Below, one piece after another: positions 8,006-16,558 of a stretch of DNA of 64,000 nt (within the stretch, counting starts at the first letter, position 1; each line of letters starts with the position of its first letter). The notes under the pieces were generated by a model. It saw only the letters and a list, made by a program, of their open reading frames with translations, was not told the DNA's origin and did not search any database. The DNA comes from VXMO01 sp034422835 (GTDB lineage: Bacteria; Chloroflexota; Dehalococcoidia; UBA6926): positions 1-64,000 of the forward strand of contig DAOUJJ010000007.1 in assembly GCA_034422835.1 (NCBI GenBank). Direction: 5' to 3'. A program made the translations under genes and the position numbers.

Positions 8006-8401
8006 GTGCAAGAACGACTTGATGAGGAAATTGCGTTGGTCAGAAGGAAATACCCTGCGGCCGTCCTGCATGAAGAGGGACGCTGGGTATTGATTCCTTC
8101 CTATCCCCTACCCCAAGGATGGAATCGTTCCGAAACGGAAGTGGCTTTCCAGATCAACGATGGGCATCCCGGCGTGCCGCCCTATGGATTCTATGTACCG
8201 ATAGGCCTAGAGTTCGAGGGGCATCGCCCGGTGAACTACACGGACCCAGCAACGGAGCAGCCACCATTTGATGGGACATGGGGACTGTTCTCTTGGGTCC
8301 CTGAAGACGGCGAGTGGCAGCCAAAGGCCGAAGCAGAGAAGGGATCAAATCTGCTCGATTGGGTGAACGGATTTACCGTTAGGTTTGCGGATGGAGTATA
8401 G
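8006..8401 (+). CDS. E2/UBC-like protein (prokaryotic E2 family E-type), no cysteine
   Basis: A 131-residue protein resembling the prokaryotic E2 family found beside multiubiquitin and JAB-E1 genes. An N-terminal helix (ERLDEEIALVRRKYP) leads into strands RWVLIPSYPLP and EVAFQINDGHPGVPPYGFYVP, the hallmark E2-like P-x-x-P-Y-x-F-Y turn, then a Trp-rich half (GTWGLFSWVPEDGEWQP). There is no cysteine anywhere, so a thioester-forming E2 active site is impossible as translated. GTG start after GAGGGG. It overlaps the upstream region of the JAB-E1 gene, so the three genes form one translational unit. Confidence 0.7.
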   Translation: MQERLDEEIALVRRKYPAAVLHEEGRWVLIPSYPLPQGWNRSETEVAFQINDGHPGVPPYGFYVPIGLEFEGHRPVNYTDPATEQPPFDGTWGLFSWVPEDGEWQPKAEAEKGSNLLDWVNGFTVRFADGV

Positions 8402-8402
8402 G

Positions 8403-9809
8403 ATGAGACAGGTTCTACTTAGAGCGTCCGAGGACCTCTACCAGCGGATTGTGGGCCACCTTATCGAGCGACAAGGGGACATCGAATCGTTTGCCTTCGC
8501 GTTCGCCAAGAAACTCCAACATCCGAACGGGAATGAGGAATTTGCATGCGTCGATGTCATGCTGGTTTCCCCTGATCATGTTGAGCATGATAGTCAATAC
8601 CACAGCGTCATCAGTGATGCAATCTTGAGTGACGTCTTCAAAAGGGCTCACGATCTGAACGCTTCAATCGTGGAGTTCCACACGCACTTGGACCCATTCC
8701 CCGCGGAGTTCTCAGACACGGACTGGGAAGGCATTGAAGACACCGCTAAACATGCCTTGTGGCGACTTCGTGGCAATCCTTACATTGCAGTCGTCGTAAC
8801 ATCCGCTGAGTTTGACGGCGTAATCTGGAGAACCGATCGAGATGAGCCGGCTCAACTTGATGCGATTAGCATTGATGGGCGGTTGCTGGAACCCACCGGA
8901 CTCTCCTTGCGGAGACGCTTAGGGCACAGATTTGACCGTAATATCCGCTTCTTTGCACATGAGGGACAGCAGAGACTACTGCAGTTGAGTGTAGCTGTTG
9001 TAGGCGTGGGCGGTCTGGGGACGCATGTTGTCCAGCAACTCTCGCTGTTGGGAGTGGGGAAGCTGATTCTAGTCGATCCAGACAAAGTTGATGAAACGAG
9101 CTTGAATCGTCACGTTGGCATTCGAGCTGATGACCCTGCGACCGGATTGTCGAAAGTCGAACTGGGATTCAGGACGGCAACCGATGCCAACCGCGGCATC
9201 ACGATCGTCCAGATCCCGGAATCATTGCGAACGGAAGCGGCTTTCGAGGCCATTCGTGATTGCAATTATGTGATTGGATGTCTCGACAATGAGGGTGCAC
9301 GACTTATCCTCAATGAGCTTTGCTTGGCATACAACAAGCCCTACATCGATCTGGCCACAGACATATCTGATGATGGCAAACAGTACGGTGGGAGGGTCTG
9401 CGTCGTTCGGGATGGCAATGGTTGCCTCATGTGTACAGGGAACATGGATGTGCCGGAGGCCCAACGTGATCTCGCAGGTGAATCACAAGCGAAAGACGTG
9501 CGGAAGATCTATGGAGTCGACCAGCAAGCGCTTAGCAGAGTTGGTCCATCCGTTGTCTCTATCAATGGAGTAATAGCCTCGCTAGGTGTAACAGAGTTCA
9601 TGTTGATGGCAACGGAGTTGCGGCAGTCCCCAAAGAGAGTCCTCAAATACCATGGCGAGCGTGGAATCGTTACGGAATCTAAAGACGATCTAACTGCAGG
9701 TTGCCACTACTGTATGAATATACGGGGCAAGCGTAACGAGGCTGGCGTTGAGCGCTACATCAAGGAGGCAACCAGGGCAAGCCATCACTTGGAGGAGAGC
9801 GATGTATAG
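8403..9809 (+). CDS. JAB protease-E1 (ThiF-type) fusion of a ubiquitin-like system
   Basis: A 468-residue fusion. The N-terminal JAB/MPN domain (residues about 1-150) has the JAMM metal motif FHTHLDPFPAEFSDTDW, giving His-x-His, Ser and Asp. The C-terminal ThiF/E1 domain has GVGGLG (about 201-206), the adenylation loop DPDKVDETSLNRH, CLDN, and two zinc-type pairs, CLMC (about 341) and CHYC (about 434). The protein should both adenylate the ubiquitin-like partner and cleave isopeptide or precursor bonds. I prefer ATG 8403, six bases after GGAG, over a TTG at 8385 inside the E2 gene. This E1-JAB pairing differs from CBASS, where E1 is fused to E2. Confidence 0.9.
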   Translation: MRQVLLRASEDLYQRIVGHLIERQGDIESFAFAFAKKLQHPNGNEEFACVDVMLVSPDHVEHDSQYHSVISDAILSDVFKRAHDLNASIVEFHTHLDPFPAEFSDTDWEGIEDTAKHALWRLRGNPYIAVVVTSAEFDGVIWRTDRDEPAQLDAISIDGRLLEPTGLSLRRRLGHRFDRNIRFFAHEGQQRLLQLSVAVVGVGGLGTHVVQQLSLLGVGKLILVDPDKVDETSLNRHVGIRADDPATGLSKVELGFRTATDANRGITIVQIPESLRTEAAFEAIRDCNYVIGCLDNEGARLILNELCLAYNKPYIDLATDISDDGKQYGGRVCVVRDGNGCLMCTGNMDVPEAQRDLAGESQAKDVRKIYGVDQQALSRVGPSVVSINGVIASLGVTEFMLMATELRQSPKRVLKYHGERGIVTESKDDLTAGCHYCMNIRGKRNEAGVERYIKEATRASHHLEESDV

Positions 9810-9822
9810 AATCGGTGAACAG

Positions 9823-9846
9823 CCCGGCGTAGGTGCATACGCCGGG
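9823..9846 (+). terminator. Hairpin after the ubiquitin-like operon
   Basis: CCCGGCGTA (9823-9831) and TACGCCGGG (9838-9846) form a perfect nine-base-pair stem with the loop GGTGCA, 14 bases after the JAB-E1 stop. There is no T tract behind it, so it may be a weak or factor-dependent terminator, or an mRNA-stabilising end. Confidence 0.5.
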
Positions 9847-9907
9847 AATCACCGAGGTGCCATATGACCCCCCCCCCAAGTACAAAATGAAGGAAGGTGA
9901 TTTTCAG

Positions 9908-10045
9908 ATGCAGTGTTTAGGTATAACTAAGGCAGGCGGCCAATGTCGCAGGACGACCAACAGGCTTTGGTGTTGGCAGCACTCATATCAAGGGTTCATC
10001 CTCGCTGTCGTAGCGTTTATCGTGGTTTTCACTGTCATCTCCTGA
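9908..10045 (+). CDS. 45-residue membrane protein with a CxxH zinc-like motif
   Basis: A tiny protein, with an N-terminal pattern C-x-G-x-T-x-x-G-x-x-C-R-R followed by W-C-W-Q-H (four candidate zinc ligands in about 24 residues) and one hydrophobic transmembrane helix (FILAVVAFIVVFTVIS) to the end. The cytoplasmic Cys/His motif resembles the DUF5763 'QC..T..G..C' family. The ATG at 9908 is chosen because GGAAGGTGA lies seven bases upstream; a longer frame from 9833 would run through a run of ten C residues at 9868-9877. It follows the ubiquitin-like operon on the same strand and could be its membrane-bound partner or target; that is inference. Confidence 0.55.
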   Translation: MQCLGITKAGGQCRRTTNRLWCWQHSYQGFILAVVAFIVVFTVIS

Positions 10046-10182
10046 GGTCATCAAGCGCACTTTTCTTAGCGAATCACAAGCCGTTCAAAGAAGCCCGCAG
10101 CAGCAGACTAGTTCGGGCAATGTAACGTGCCCTCTTGGAATCGTGCGCCAATCGGGTTCCCTGGGCCCATTGTGGAGTCAGG

Positions 10183-11754
10183 CTATTGGCCAGAGAACCT
10201 ACGGACGGCGATAGGAATGTGTATTCCACGCGTGTACATCTCCGCGTGCGCAACTCGACGAAAGTGCGGAACAATGATCGGGTCCTCGGCGACGATAAGG
10301 ACTGTAGGCAATACGCCATGGTCATCAAGTGGACGTGCAGTGGAGTAGTAGCGGAGATAGGGCGCAAGACGTTGTCGCATGGTCGATGGCCGAACGGCGC
10401 GACGTTCCCACTCAAGGAAGAATGCTCTCGTCTCACTCCCTCGCCGCATCATTCCGAAGGCATCGGGGTTCACGGATCGCAGCGTGCCCTTGTGACGGAA
10501 ATAGCGAGACGCGCGGTGGGGAGGGTCTAACTGCACGATTTCCCAACTTTCGGTACGCGCCCGCTCCGCCGTGAACGCGAGATAGTTGTGGACAGCGTCG
10601 GTGTGTTCAATGTGTCGGAGGAGTTGTCGGACGCGCCTGCCGGAAATGTTGCGCCAGGTGGGCGGCAGGGCGAGGTCACTTAGGGTTATACTCCACCTCT
10701 TTCGGGCCATTCCGACTGCGGTTCGATCCCGACGCGCGAGCATGCCGAGTGCGTGATCACTAAGGACGAGGCGGCGTCCACCGATGCTGACGATTTCAAG
10801 GAGGCCTGCGGCCGTCAGCGGTCCCGTCACATGAGAAAGTCTGGAGGGTTGCAGACCGATTAAACGAGCCAAGTTGCCGTGCGTGATTCCCGGCCAATCG
10901 GCGACGGCGTCCAACACTCGCTTCTCTGCGGGATGCAGGGCACTGGGAAGGAGCCAGTCTGGGGCTTTAGCGAATGATGCATCGACCACAAGCGGAGTCG
11001 GAGTAGTAGATTTGGCCGGTTGCGGCTCGACGGGCAGCGAGCCGTTGATAGAGACCTTACGCAGGATCGATGCCACGTCGAGCTGCGCATCGCTGCCCGG
11101 CAATTGCCAGACAGCTCCATTGCCTTGAGCCACGTTATGTTCCAATGCGAGAAAGGTCGGGATACGGAAGCGGGAGAGCGATCCACGTATGTGCCGCAGC
11201 CGGGTCTCGTCATGGCTCACAACCAACAGGCTACTGGGTCTGGGCGCATCTCGGAGACGGGCCGTTCTCTTCCCGAACGACGTTCGGTCGGACATCCGCC
11301 CCTGCCGAACGATGCCGAGAACGCGACCTCCCGGGAGAGTGATGCCAGCGTCCAGAGGAGCAGACCGGTACCAGATCAGCCCGACCGGATGCTCGATGTC
11401 TACGATTGCGGCAACTATCCTATAGACGATTCCTACGAGGTCCAGCCGCTCCAGAAGCAGCCTCTGCCATTGCATCGACACCGGATACCTGCGCAGAGCT
11501 TCCGCCACATCGATCCCTTCTATCTCGGCAAGGGCACGGACTCCTTCGGCAGTCAGATAGAATCGTTCCACACGGGGCAGCGACGGAGTCGCATGCGGCA
11601 CCGAGCCGACAAGCCCGGCGTCCTCAAGCTGCCGCACGGCGGCATAGATGCCGGCCTCCGACCTGCCTGTCACAGCAGCGAGCGTCTGTCTGTCTAAAAA
11701 CGGCATCTCAGCAAGCTGGAGAATAGCCTCCATCGCCACTCCCTGCGGCTTCAC
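10183..11754 (-). CDS. Replication-relaxation family protein
   Basis: A 523-residue protein with two winged-helix regions: residues about 8-80 (FLDRQTLAAVTGRSEAGIYAAVRQLEDAGLV) and about 280-345 (HPAEKRVLDAVADWPGITHGNLARLIG). A C-terminal domain (about 370-515) contains SWEIVQLDP, FFLEWERRAV and a YYST motif, as in the 'replication-relaxation' (Replic_Relax) proteins of plasmids and integrative elements, which have a nuclease-like fold. It starts at GTG 11754, overlapping the stop of the upstream ATPase gene by GTGA; an internal ATG at 11733 also has a good ribosome site. With the ATPase it probably forms a replication or mobilisation unit. Confidence 0.75.
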   Translation of the reverse strand: MKPQGVAMEAILQLAEMPFLDRQTLAAVTGRSEAGIYAAVRQLEDAGLVGSVPHATPSLPRVERFYLTAEGVRALAEIEGIDVAEALRRYPVSMQWQRLLLERLDLVGIVYRIVAAIVDIEHPVGLIWYRSAPLDAGITLPGGRVLGIVRQGRMSDRTSFGKRTARLRDAPRPSSLLVVSHDETRLRHIRGSLSRFRIPTFLALEHNVAQGNGAVWQLPGSDAQLDVASILRKVSINGSLPVEPQPAKSTTPTPLVVDASFAKAPDWLLPSALHPAEKRVLDAVADWPGITHGNLARLIGLQPSRLSHVTGPLTAAGLLEIVSIGGRRLVLSDHALGMLARRDRTAVGMARKRWSITLSDLALPPTWRNISGRRVRQLLRHIEHTDAVHNYLAFTAERARTESWEIVQLDPPHRASRYFRHKGTLRSVNPDAFGMMRRGSETRAFFLEWERRAVRPSTMRQRLAPYLRYYSTARPLDDHGVLPTVLIVAEDPIIVPHFRRVAHAEMYTRGIHIPIAVRRFSGQ

Positions 11755-14330
11755 GTGCTAACCTCGGTCTCCGGCTCGTCGCCCGCCTTCCCTTCGGACT
11801 GTTCCTTCCCCTTCCTGCTTCTGGCCCGTCTGCGCTGTGGTTTGGCGTCGATGGGCGGCTGCTCACCCACGGCGTTCTGCCTTGTCCTCACGGATTCCCG
11901 AAACTCCTCGACGGCGTGGTCGATGTCCGAGTCCTGCGCCGAAAGAGTTTCGTACGGCGTGGTGTAGTTGATCGTCTCCTCGCGGATACGGTCTGCCACC
12001 TCCACGTCGCCCTGTTCGGGTTTCCGCACCTCCATCGAGAAGGCGGGAACCCGCTCTGTCCCGATTGTCGCCCGCACGTAGCAGTGATGAACCGGCAGCG
12101 ACGTGATGTCGTCCACGTTCACGCGGTCCGATCCCAGCTCGGGCACCAGCTGACGCGCGTCGCTCCCCGCCACCTGGAAGACTGCAAGACAGCCGACGTT
12201 GGCGAGCAGGCTGTCGCGCATCGAGTCCGACAGGTCGCCGAGCGTGGCGAGGCTCTGAGTGGCGAGGATGAAGCTCGCCCCGAACTTCCCCAACTCCGAA
12301 AGCATGGACTCGTAGTCAACGCCCGGCATGGACTGCATCTCGTCGACAACAACGAGGACGCCGCGCCGTTCATTGAATCTCTGAGCGCCCTGCTCGCGGA
12401 TGACCGCATCGACGAGATTGAGCACGGACGCGCCGACCAGCGCCGACGTATCGCGTCCGGCAACACCCTGCGCCGTCGAGACCAGGAGGATGCCGCCATC
12501 GTGGATGGTCCTCCGTACGTCGATGGTGGATCGCCTTTGCCCGAGGATCGCCCGCGCCCGCTTTGACGTGGAGTAGTAGGAGAGGCGGGTCTGCACGGGG
12601 GCCAAGGCCTCCATGCGGTAGTTGCGGTGCCAGTTGCCGAAGTCGCGCTTCCACCACGCCAGCAGATGGACATCGTTCACCTGGGCAAGCACATCGTTCC
12701 GGAAATGCTCGTTCTCGTCCGAGAGCAGCCTCAGGCCGTCGAGGATCGTGTACTGGCTTTCCGGGTCCCGATTCTCATTCACCTCGTGCAGCGTCTTGAC
12801 GACCTGTTCCAGGATGGACTGCATGCGCGGCCCCCACTGATCCCAGAGCCCCCGCGCGATGCGCACGACCGAATCGGCGGTGCGGTCGCGATCGGTGAAG
12901 ACGCGGGTATCAAGGAGGTTGATGCCCGGCGCGCCGTTCGGGTCGGCGAGATCGATCAGCCTGACCTGGTCGACCAATGAGTCCGGCACATGTTCCAGCA
13001 ATGCCGCGACGAGATCGGCATGAGGATCGATGACGACGATAGCGTCGTCGTTCAGACCTGCCGCCTTCTCCGCCATGCGGTCCGCGACGATGTGCTGCAT
13101 CAGCGTCGACTTGCCCATGCGTGTTCGGGCGACGTAGAGGTGGTGGCGGCGCATGAGGTCGTCTGGAAAGCGGATGATCGAGTCTTTGTCCGCATCCGCT
13201 ATGCCCACGTACGCGCCGTCTCGAACCGCATGCGGCGGCGGCGCGAGCAGGCGGGAGCCGGAGCGCTCGACCGGCGGCGTCTCATCCGAAGGGCTTGGCG
13301 GATGCCACAGACTCGCGAGTTCCCGGACGCCGAGGATGCTGCGCTTGCCGAACAGTCCTGGGCCGGGCGGATGAAGCGTGATTTTCTCGGCAGCGGGGCG
13401 CATCTTGCCGACGACGACGTGCGCCCCTGCGGAATTGTCGTAGTGGCGGTAGGCCGTCGCAACGTCGCCCAGAAGGTCCATGGCGCGACGCTTGCCGCTC
13501 CGTATCGGCACGATGGCCGTCACCTGGAACTGCGCCTGAAAGGCCGTCCGCCCCACCTTCTCCTTCACCATCTGCGGGTCGAAGTACCGGGGGCCTCGGG
13601 ACTTGAACTTCGCCCACAGGATACCGACCGTGAGCAGAACGAACACCGCGCCGCCCACGATGGCGCCGGCCCTCAACACGTCACCCTGCTGCCAGAACCT
13701 CCACGCATTTATCCCCACGAACGCCAGGATTGCGAGCATCACCATTCGGACGACCTCGCTCTGGTTGACGCGGGCCTGCTCCGTTTCGGCGCTCCGGTAC
13801 GACTCTCGCCGGCTGGTCTCTTCCTGGTACCCCGCTGACCACAGAGGGCCGAGTGAACGCAGCAGGATCCGAGAGACGACCCGCTCCCCGGAGCGCAGTT
13901 TCGACAAGGCTCCGATGACGGCGAGCATGGGGTCGGAACCTTGGTGGACGAGATCGTCGTCCCGGAACTGACGCAACGGCACATGGTCGGGGCCGCTGGA
14001 TCTCAGCGGCATCGTCCACGCCTCTTGTTCGTCTCCGATAGTGAGCGGATCGTCGTCGGGCGAGAGTTCTTCGATCATCGCCTGCGGATAGTGCGCCGAC
14101 ACTTGGCGGCGGATCGCCCGCGCGTCCTGGCAGCGCACGAGGATGCGCACGCCGTCCGCGTCTCCGGCCAGTTCCAGCGAGAACGGCTCCGGCACGGCGA
14201 TTGACTGAAGCATGTTCTCGACGCCGAGCATGGTCCGCTCGCCGGAGCGAGGCGGCCTGATTGATAGCAGGACCGGTGGGCCTGGCTTCCGCGATTGAAA
14301 GATGCGCTTCAAGCAACTGAAGGGATTCAT
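11751..14330 (-). CDS. VirD4/TraG-like conjugation-type ATPase
   Basis: A protein of about 859 residues. The first 200 residues are a soluble domain. Two hydrophobic helices follow (VVRMVMLAILAFVGINAW and AGAIVGGAVFVLLTVGILW, about 200-245), then a RecA/FtsK-like motor with Walker A RTRMGKST (about 404) and Walker B IVVIDPHADLV. Further on are VLVVVDEMQSM and the sensor-like ATQSLATLGDL. The C-terminus is basic (RRRARSRKGKEQ). This is the architecture of type IV coupling-protein relatives that pump DNA through a membrane pore. ATG 14330 is chosen because AGGAGGTG stands just upstream. No other mating-pore genes are visible, so the element may be mobilisable and not self-transmissible. Confidence 0.85.
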   Translation of the reverse strand: MNPFSCLKRIFQSRKPGPPVLLSIRPPRSGERTMLGVENMLQSIAVPEPFSLELAGDADGVRILVRCQDARAIRRQVSAHYPQAMIEELSPDDDPLTIGDEQEAWTMPLRSSGPDHVPLRQFRDDDLVHQGSDPMLAVIGALSKLRSGERVVSRILLRSLGPLWSAGYQEETSRRESYRSAETEQARVNQSEVVRMVMLAILAFVGINAWRFWQQGDVLRAGAIVGGAVFVLLTVGILWAKFKSRGPRYFDPQMVKEKVGRTAFQAQFQVTAIVPIRSGKRRAMDLLGDVATAYRHYDNSAGAHVVVGKMRPAAEKITLHPPGPGLFGKRSILGVRELASLWHPPSPSDETPPVERSGSRLLAPPPHAVRDGAYVGIADADKDSIIRFPDDLMRRHHLYVARTRMGKSTLMQHIVADRMAEKAAGLNDDAIVVIDPHADLVAALLEHVPDSLVDQVRLIDLADPNGAPGINLLDTRVFTDRDRTADSVVRIARGLWDQWGPRMQSILEQVVKTLHEVNENRDPESQYTILDGLRLLSDENEHFRNDVLAQVNDVHLLAWWKRDFGNWHRNYRMEALAPVQTRLSYYSTSKRARAILGQRRSTIDVRRTIHDGGILLVSTAQGVAGRDTSALVGASVLNLVDAVIREQGAQRFNERRGVLVVVDEMQSMPGVDYESMLSELGKFGASFILATQSLATLGDLSDSMRDSLLANVGCLAVFQVAGSDARQLVPELGSDRVNVDDITSLPVHHCYVRATIGTERVPAFSMEVRKPEQGDVEVADRIREETINYTTPYETLSAQDSDIDHAVEEFRESVRTRQNAVGEQPPIDAKPQRRRARSRKGKEQSEGKAGDEPETEVST

Positions 14331-14664
14331 AGGCACCTCCTCTTGACTCCGGCCTTTGCCGCTTGGATAAGCACATATGTACTAGTATACTGCCCTGAGG
14401 GACGGATTTTCCCGCAAGAGGCGTCTGACAGTCAGGGGGCTGTACAGGGATTCAGGTTATGTGGACACCAGAACTGAGGCTGTGTTTAGCACGTCGTCAC
14501 GCGCAAGAACCGAAGGAGACCGATGAATTGAGTAAGCATTTTGCCCGTCACGCGGTTCCGTTCGGACATGACAGTCTCCCAATTCAGGAGCGGCCACTTG
14601 TCAGGAGGACGGAACAACAAACGGCTGACAGGTCCAGATTGCAGAACGTCCAGTTGGCAGGTGG
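14331..14664. other. Divergent promoter region
   Basis: 334 bp without a gene between the ATPase gene (minus) and the HTH/coiled-coil gene (plus). It contains the ribosome site of the ATPase gene (AGGAGGTG on the minus strand) and an AT-rich segment near 14369-14391 with the palindromic word AGTATACT, usable as a -10 on either strand. The plus-strand promoter is listed separately. The leader of the plus-strand gene would be about 265 nt; I see no riboswitch pattern in it. Confidence 0.5.
14363..14391 (+). promoter_or_regulatory. Sigma-70-type promoter for the HTH/coiled-coil gene
   Basis: TTGGAT at 14363-14368 and TATACT at 14386-14391 with exactly 17 bases between them. Start of transcription is predicted near 14398, reading toward the gene at 14665. 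The -10 overlaps a palindrome, which suggests control by a dimeric repressor. Confidence 0.6.
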
Positions 14665-15540
14665 ATGTCGAAGGGCGGATGTATGACCCCGGACAACATG
14701 CAAAGTGAGATTGAGAATCAGGACGGACACCTTCTTGCATTCCTCGATCTGCTGATCAGCCAGCGCGGTCCGACGGCGACGGCGGAGATGCTGGGGGTCA
14801 GTTACAGAACGATCGCGAGAACCCTGGAACGGCGGCGGCTGTCCAGGGTCATTATCCGAGCGCTTGAGGGAGCGATGCTGTCCGATGCCAACCCGGCCGT
14901 TCAACAGTTGGCGAAAGAGGTGGCGGACGTGCGTAAGAGCGTTGGCCAGCTTGCCGAGCGTGTTGAGGCTCTGGCGACGATTCCGGCGCAGCAGGACGGG
15001 GCAGAACTGCGGTCGTTTCGAGAGGAAAACGACAAGACGGTGAGACTCCTCGGGCGTCGCATTACGGCATTGGAGAAGCAGGTTCGCGAGGATTCGGCAG
15101 CTGAAGAGGATACGAAGCTGTCGGCCAAGGCGTTCCGTGAGCCATCCTCGTCGACGAGACGACCGAGTAAGAAGTGGTATCCACCTCGGGTGTTTCCGAC
15201 ACTCGTGACGGCGAAACCAGCCGTGGACGATCATGTCGTCTACGGAAGGGCGTGGCCGTTGGTAAAGGAATGGCGGAGGCTCTCAAAGAGTCATGCACAT
15301 GGGGGCCGAACGCTTGCGTGGCTGAAACGACAGGAGCGCATCCTCGAACTCGAAGTCGTGATGCTGGACGAGCACAGACTCACCTTGCCTCCGGAGGATC
15401 GGCCCATCGACGAGACACTGCGGACACAGACTCTGGCTTGGCGTAGGGACGATCTGCGGACAGTGCGGAGACGTATCGTGCGGCGGCTCATATGGCGCTG
15501 GGTCAGGCGGATTCTGACCTTCGGCGTGTGGTGGGGCTGA
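14665..15540 (+). CDS. HTH and coiled-coil protein of unknown function
   Basis: I do not recognise this 291-residue protein. Residues about 20-60 look like a helix-turn-helix (TATAEMLGVSYRTIARTLERRRLS). About 75-155 is a heptad-rich coiled coil (VADVRKSVGQLAERVEAL, LLGRRITALEKQVRED). A strongly basic Arg/Trp-rich C-terminus (RRRIVRRLIWRWVRRIL) could bind DNA or a membrane. The start may be 14665 or ATG 14683. It sits alone on the plus strand behind a good promoter, between the replication/mobilisation unit and a membrane protein, and may be an element-specific regulator or partition-like factor. Confidence 0.6.
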   Translation: MSKGGCMTPDNMQSEIENQDGHLLAFLDLLISQRGPTATAEMLGVSYRTIARTLERRRLSRVIIRALEGAMLSDANPAVQQLAKEVADVRKSVGQLAERVEALATIPAQQDGAELRSFREENDKTVRLLGRRITALEKQVREDSAAEEDTKLSAKAFREPSSSTRRPSKKWYPPRVFPTLVTAKPAVDDHVVYGRAWPLVKEWRRLSKSHAHGGRTLAWLKRQERILELEVVMLDEHRLTLPPEDRPIDETLRTQTLAWRRDDLRTVRRRIVRRLIWRWVRRILTFGVWWG

Positions 15541-15566
15541 GCGGTTATGGCGTTGCCGGACTCCTG

Positions 15567-16127
15567 CTACAGCAGGACGTAAACGAGAACGAATACTGAG
15601 AGCACAAGGGCAGCCACCGTTCCGCCGGACGCTGCCATGACCGCCAGTCCGATGGGTGTCTCGGCCGTCCATCGGATAGCGACTACCGCGGCGAGCACTG
15701 TCCACATGAAGGCCATGAGCACCGCTACCTCGCCCACGAACGGAATGGGTGTCAGCATCAGCAGGATGCCAGGTGCGAACACGAAACCGAATCTGCGGAC
15801 GAATTGCAGGTAGGTCACCCTCTCCACCTCGACCTCGAAGCAGACGGCCAGTACTCGCGTGAGTGCCCATGCGGACACGCTGAACACGAGCCAGTAGAAC
15901 ATTCCCCACAGCGCCATTACGGTGAAGCCACCAGCCGCTCCACCGACAGCGCCGCGCATGGCATCGTGAATGGCTGACCCGGTTCCCCACGCAGCCGCGA
16001 CGACGAGCACTGCCAGAAGGGACTGCCGGATCGCTCCTGCATCAAACGCAAGCTCCCAATAGAGCCCTTTGTCGCCAAAGGCCGCGCGCGCCATGCGGCT
16101 TGCGAGTTGTCTTATGGATTTGGTCAT
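15567..16127 (-). CDS. Polytopic membrane protein, possibly Yip1-like
   Basis: A 186-residue protein with about five hydrophobic helices after a basic, amphipathic N-terminus (KSIRQLASRMARAAFG). The pattern of a long soluble start, then helices broken by short polar loops (ALTRVLAVCFEVEVERVTYLQFVRRFGF), resembles Yip1-domain proteins, but the match is by general shape only. It is convergent with the HTH/coiled-coil gene and only 26 bp from its end. Function within the element is unknown. Confidence 0.55.
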   Translation of the reverse strand: MTKSIRQLASRMARAAFGDKGLYWELAFDAGAIRQSLLAVLVVAAAWGTGSAIHDAMRGAVGGAAGGFTVMALWGMFYWLVFSVSAWALTRVLAVCFEVEVERVTYLQFVRRFGFVFAPGILLMLTPIPFVGEVAVLMAFMWTVLAAVVAIRWTAETPIGLAVMAASGGTVAALVLSVFVLVYVLL

Positions 16128-16558
16128 GGCAATAGTTTAGGCAGACTCAACGAGTTTCGGTGATTCGAGCTTCGGCAAGCTGGGCGACGCCAACAAGCCT
16201 AGGTATGTCTTTACCGAACCCCACGTCGGCTACCGTATGCGGGGGGGGGGAGCCCGGATTCTCGAACCAGTTCAGTTAAGGCTTTGTCTCTCGGTCGTGC
16301 GATGCCAAGGGCCGGGCTATGTCGATGTTGGTCCCCGCTGGAAGACTCCGGCCCTGGCCTGTTGCCCTCATGCACGGGCAACACTGGTGCATTTGCCGGA
16401 TGTGTAGATGATTACATCGAAACCCACGAATCGTCACCTGAACGAGGGGAACAAAACAGATGAGAGATTGAGGTAGCGGCTTGTCCCTGTCCAAATCTAG
16501 AGAATAGATTCTGGCGAGGACATTCTTCCTGGCCTCCAGCGCCCTTCACAGCCGAAGG
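16128..16558. other. 431-bp gene-free stretch with a ten-G run
   Basis: No convincing coding sequence on either strand; a 72-codon minus-strand ORF here (16276-16494) has Cys/His/Arg-rich composition unlike its neighbours. A run of ten G residues stands at 16241-16250, the mirror of the ten-C run at 9868-9877. I find no hairpin with a T tract and no clear promoter. Confidence 0.4.

Noticed and set aside
7758..9809. CBASS-type system
   Set aside because: No cyclic nucleotide synthase or effector is present, and the E1 is fused to JAB, not E2.
11020..13838. Long plus-strand ORFs (225, 216 and 282 codons) across 11-13.8 kb
   Set aside because: They are antisense shadows of the replication-relaxation and VirD4-like genes, rich in Arg/His/Pro.
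16276..16494. 72-codon minus-strand ORF
   Set aside because: Composition and lack of ribosome site suggest non-coding DNA.
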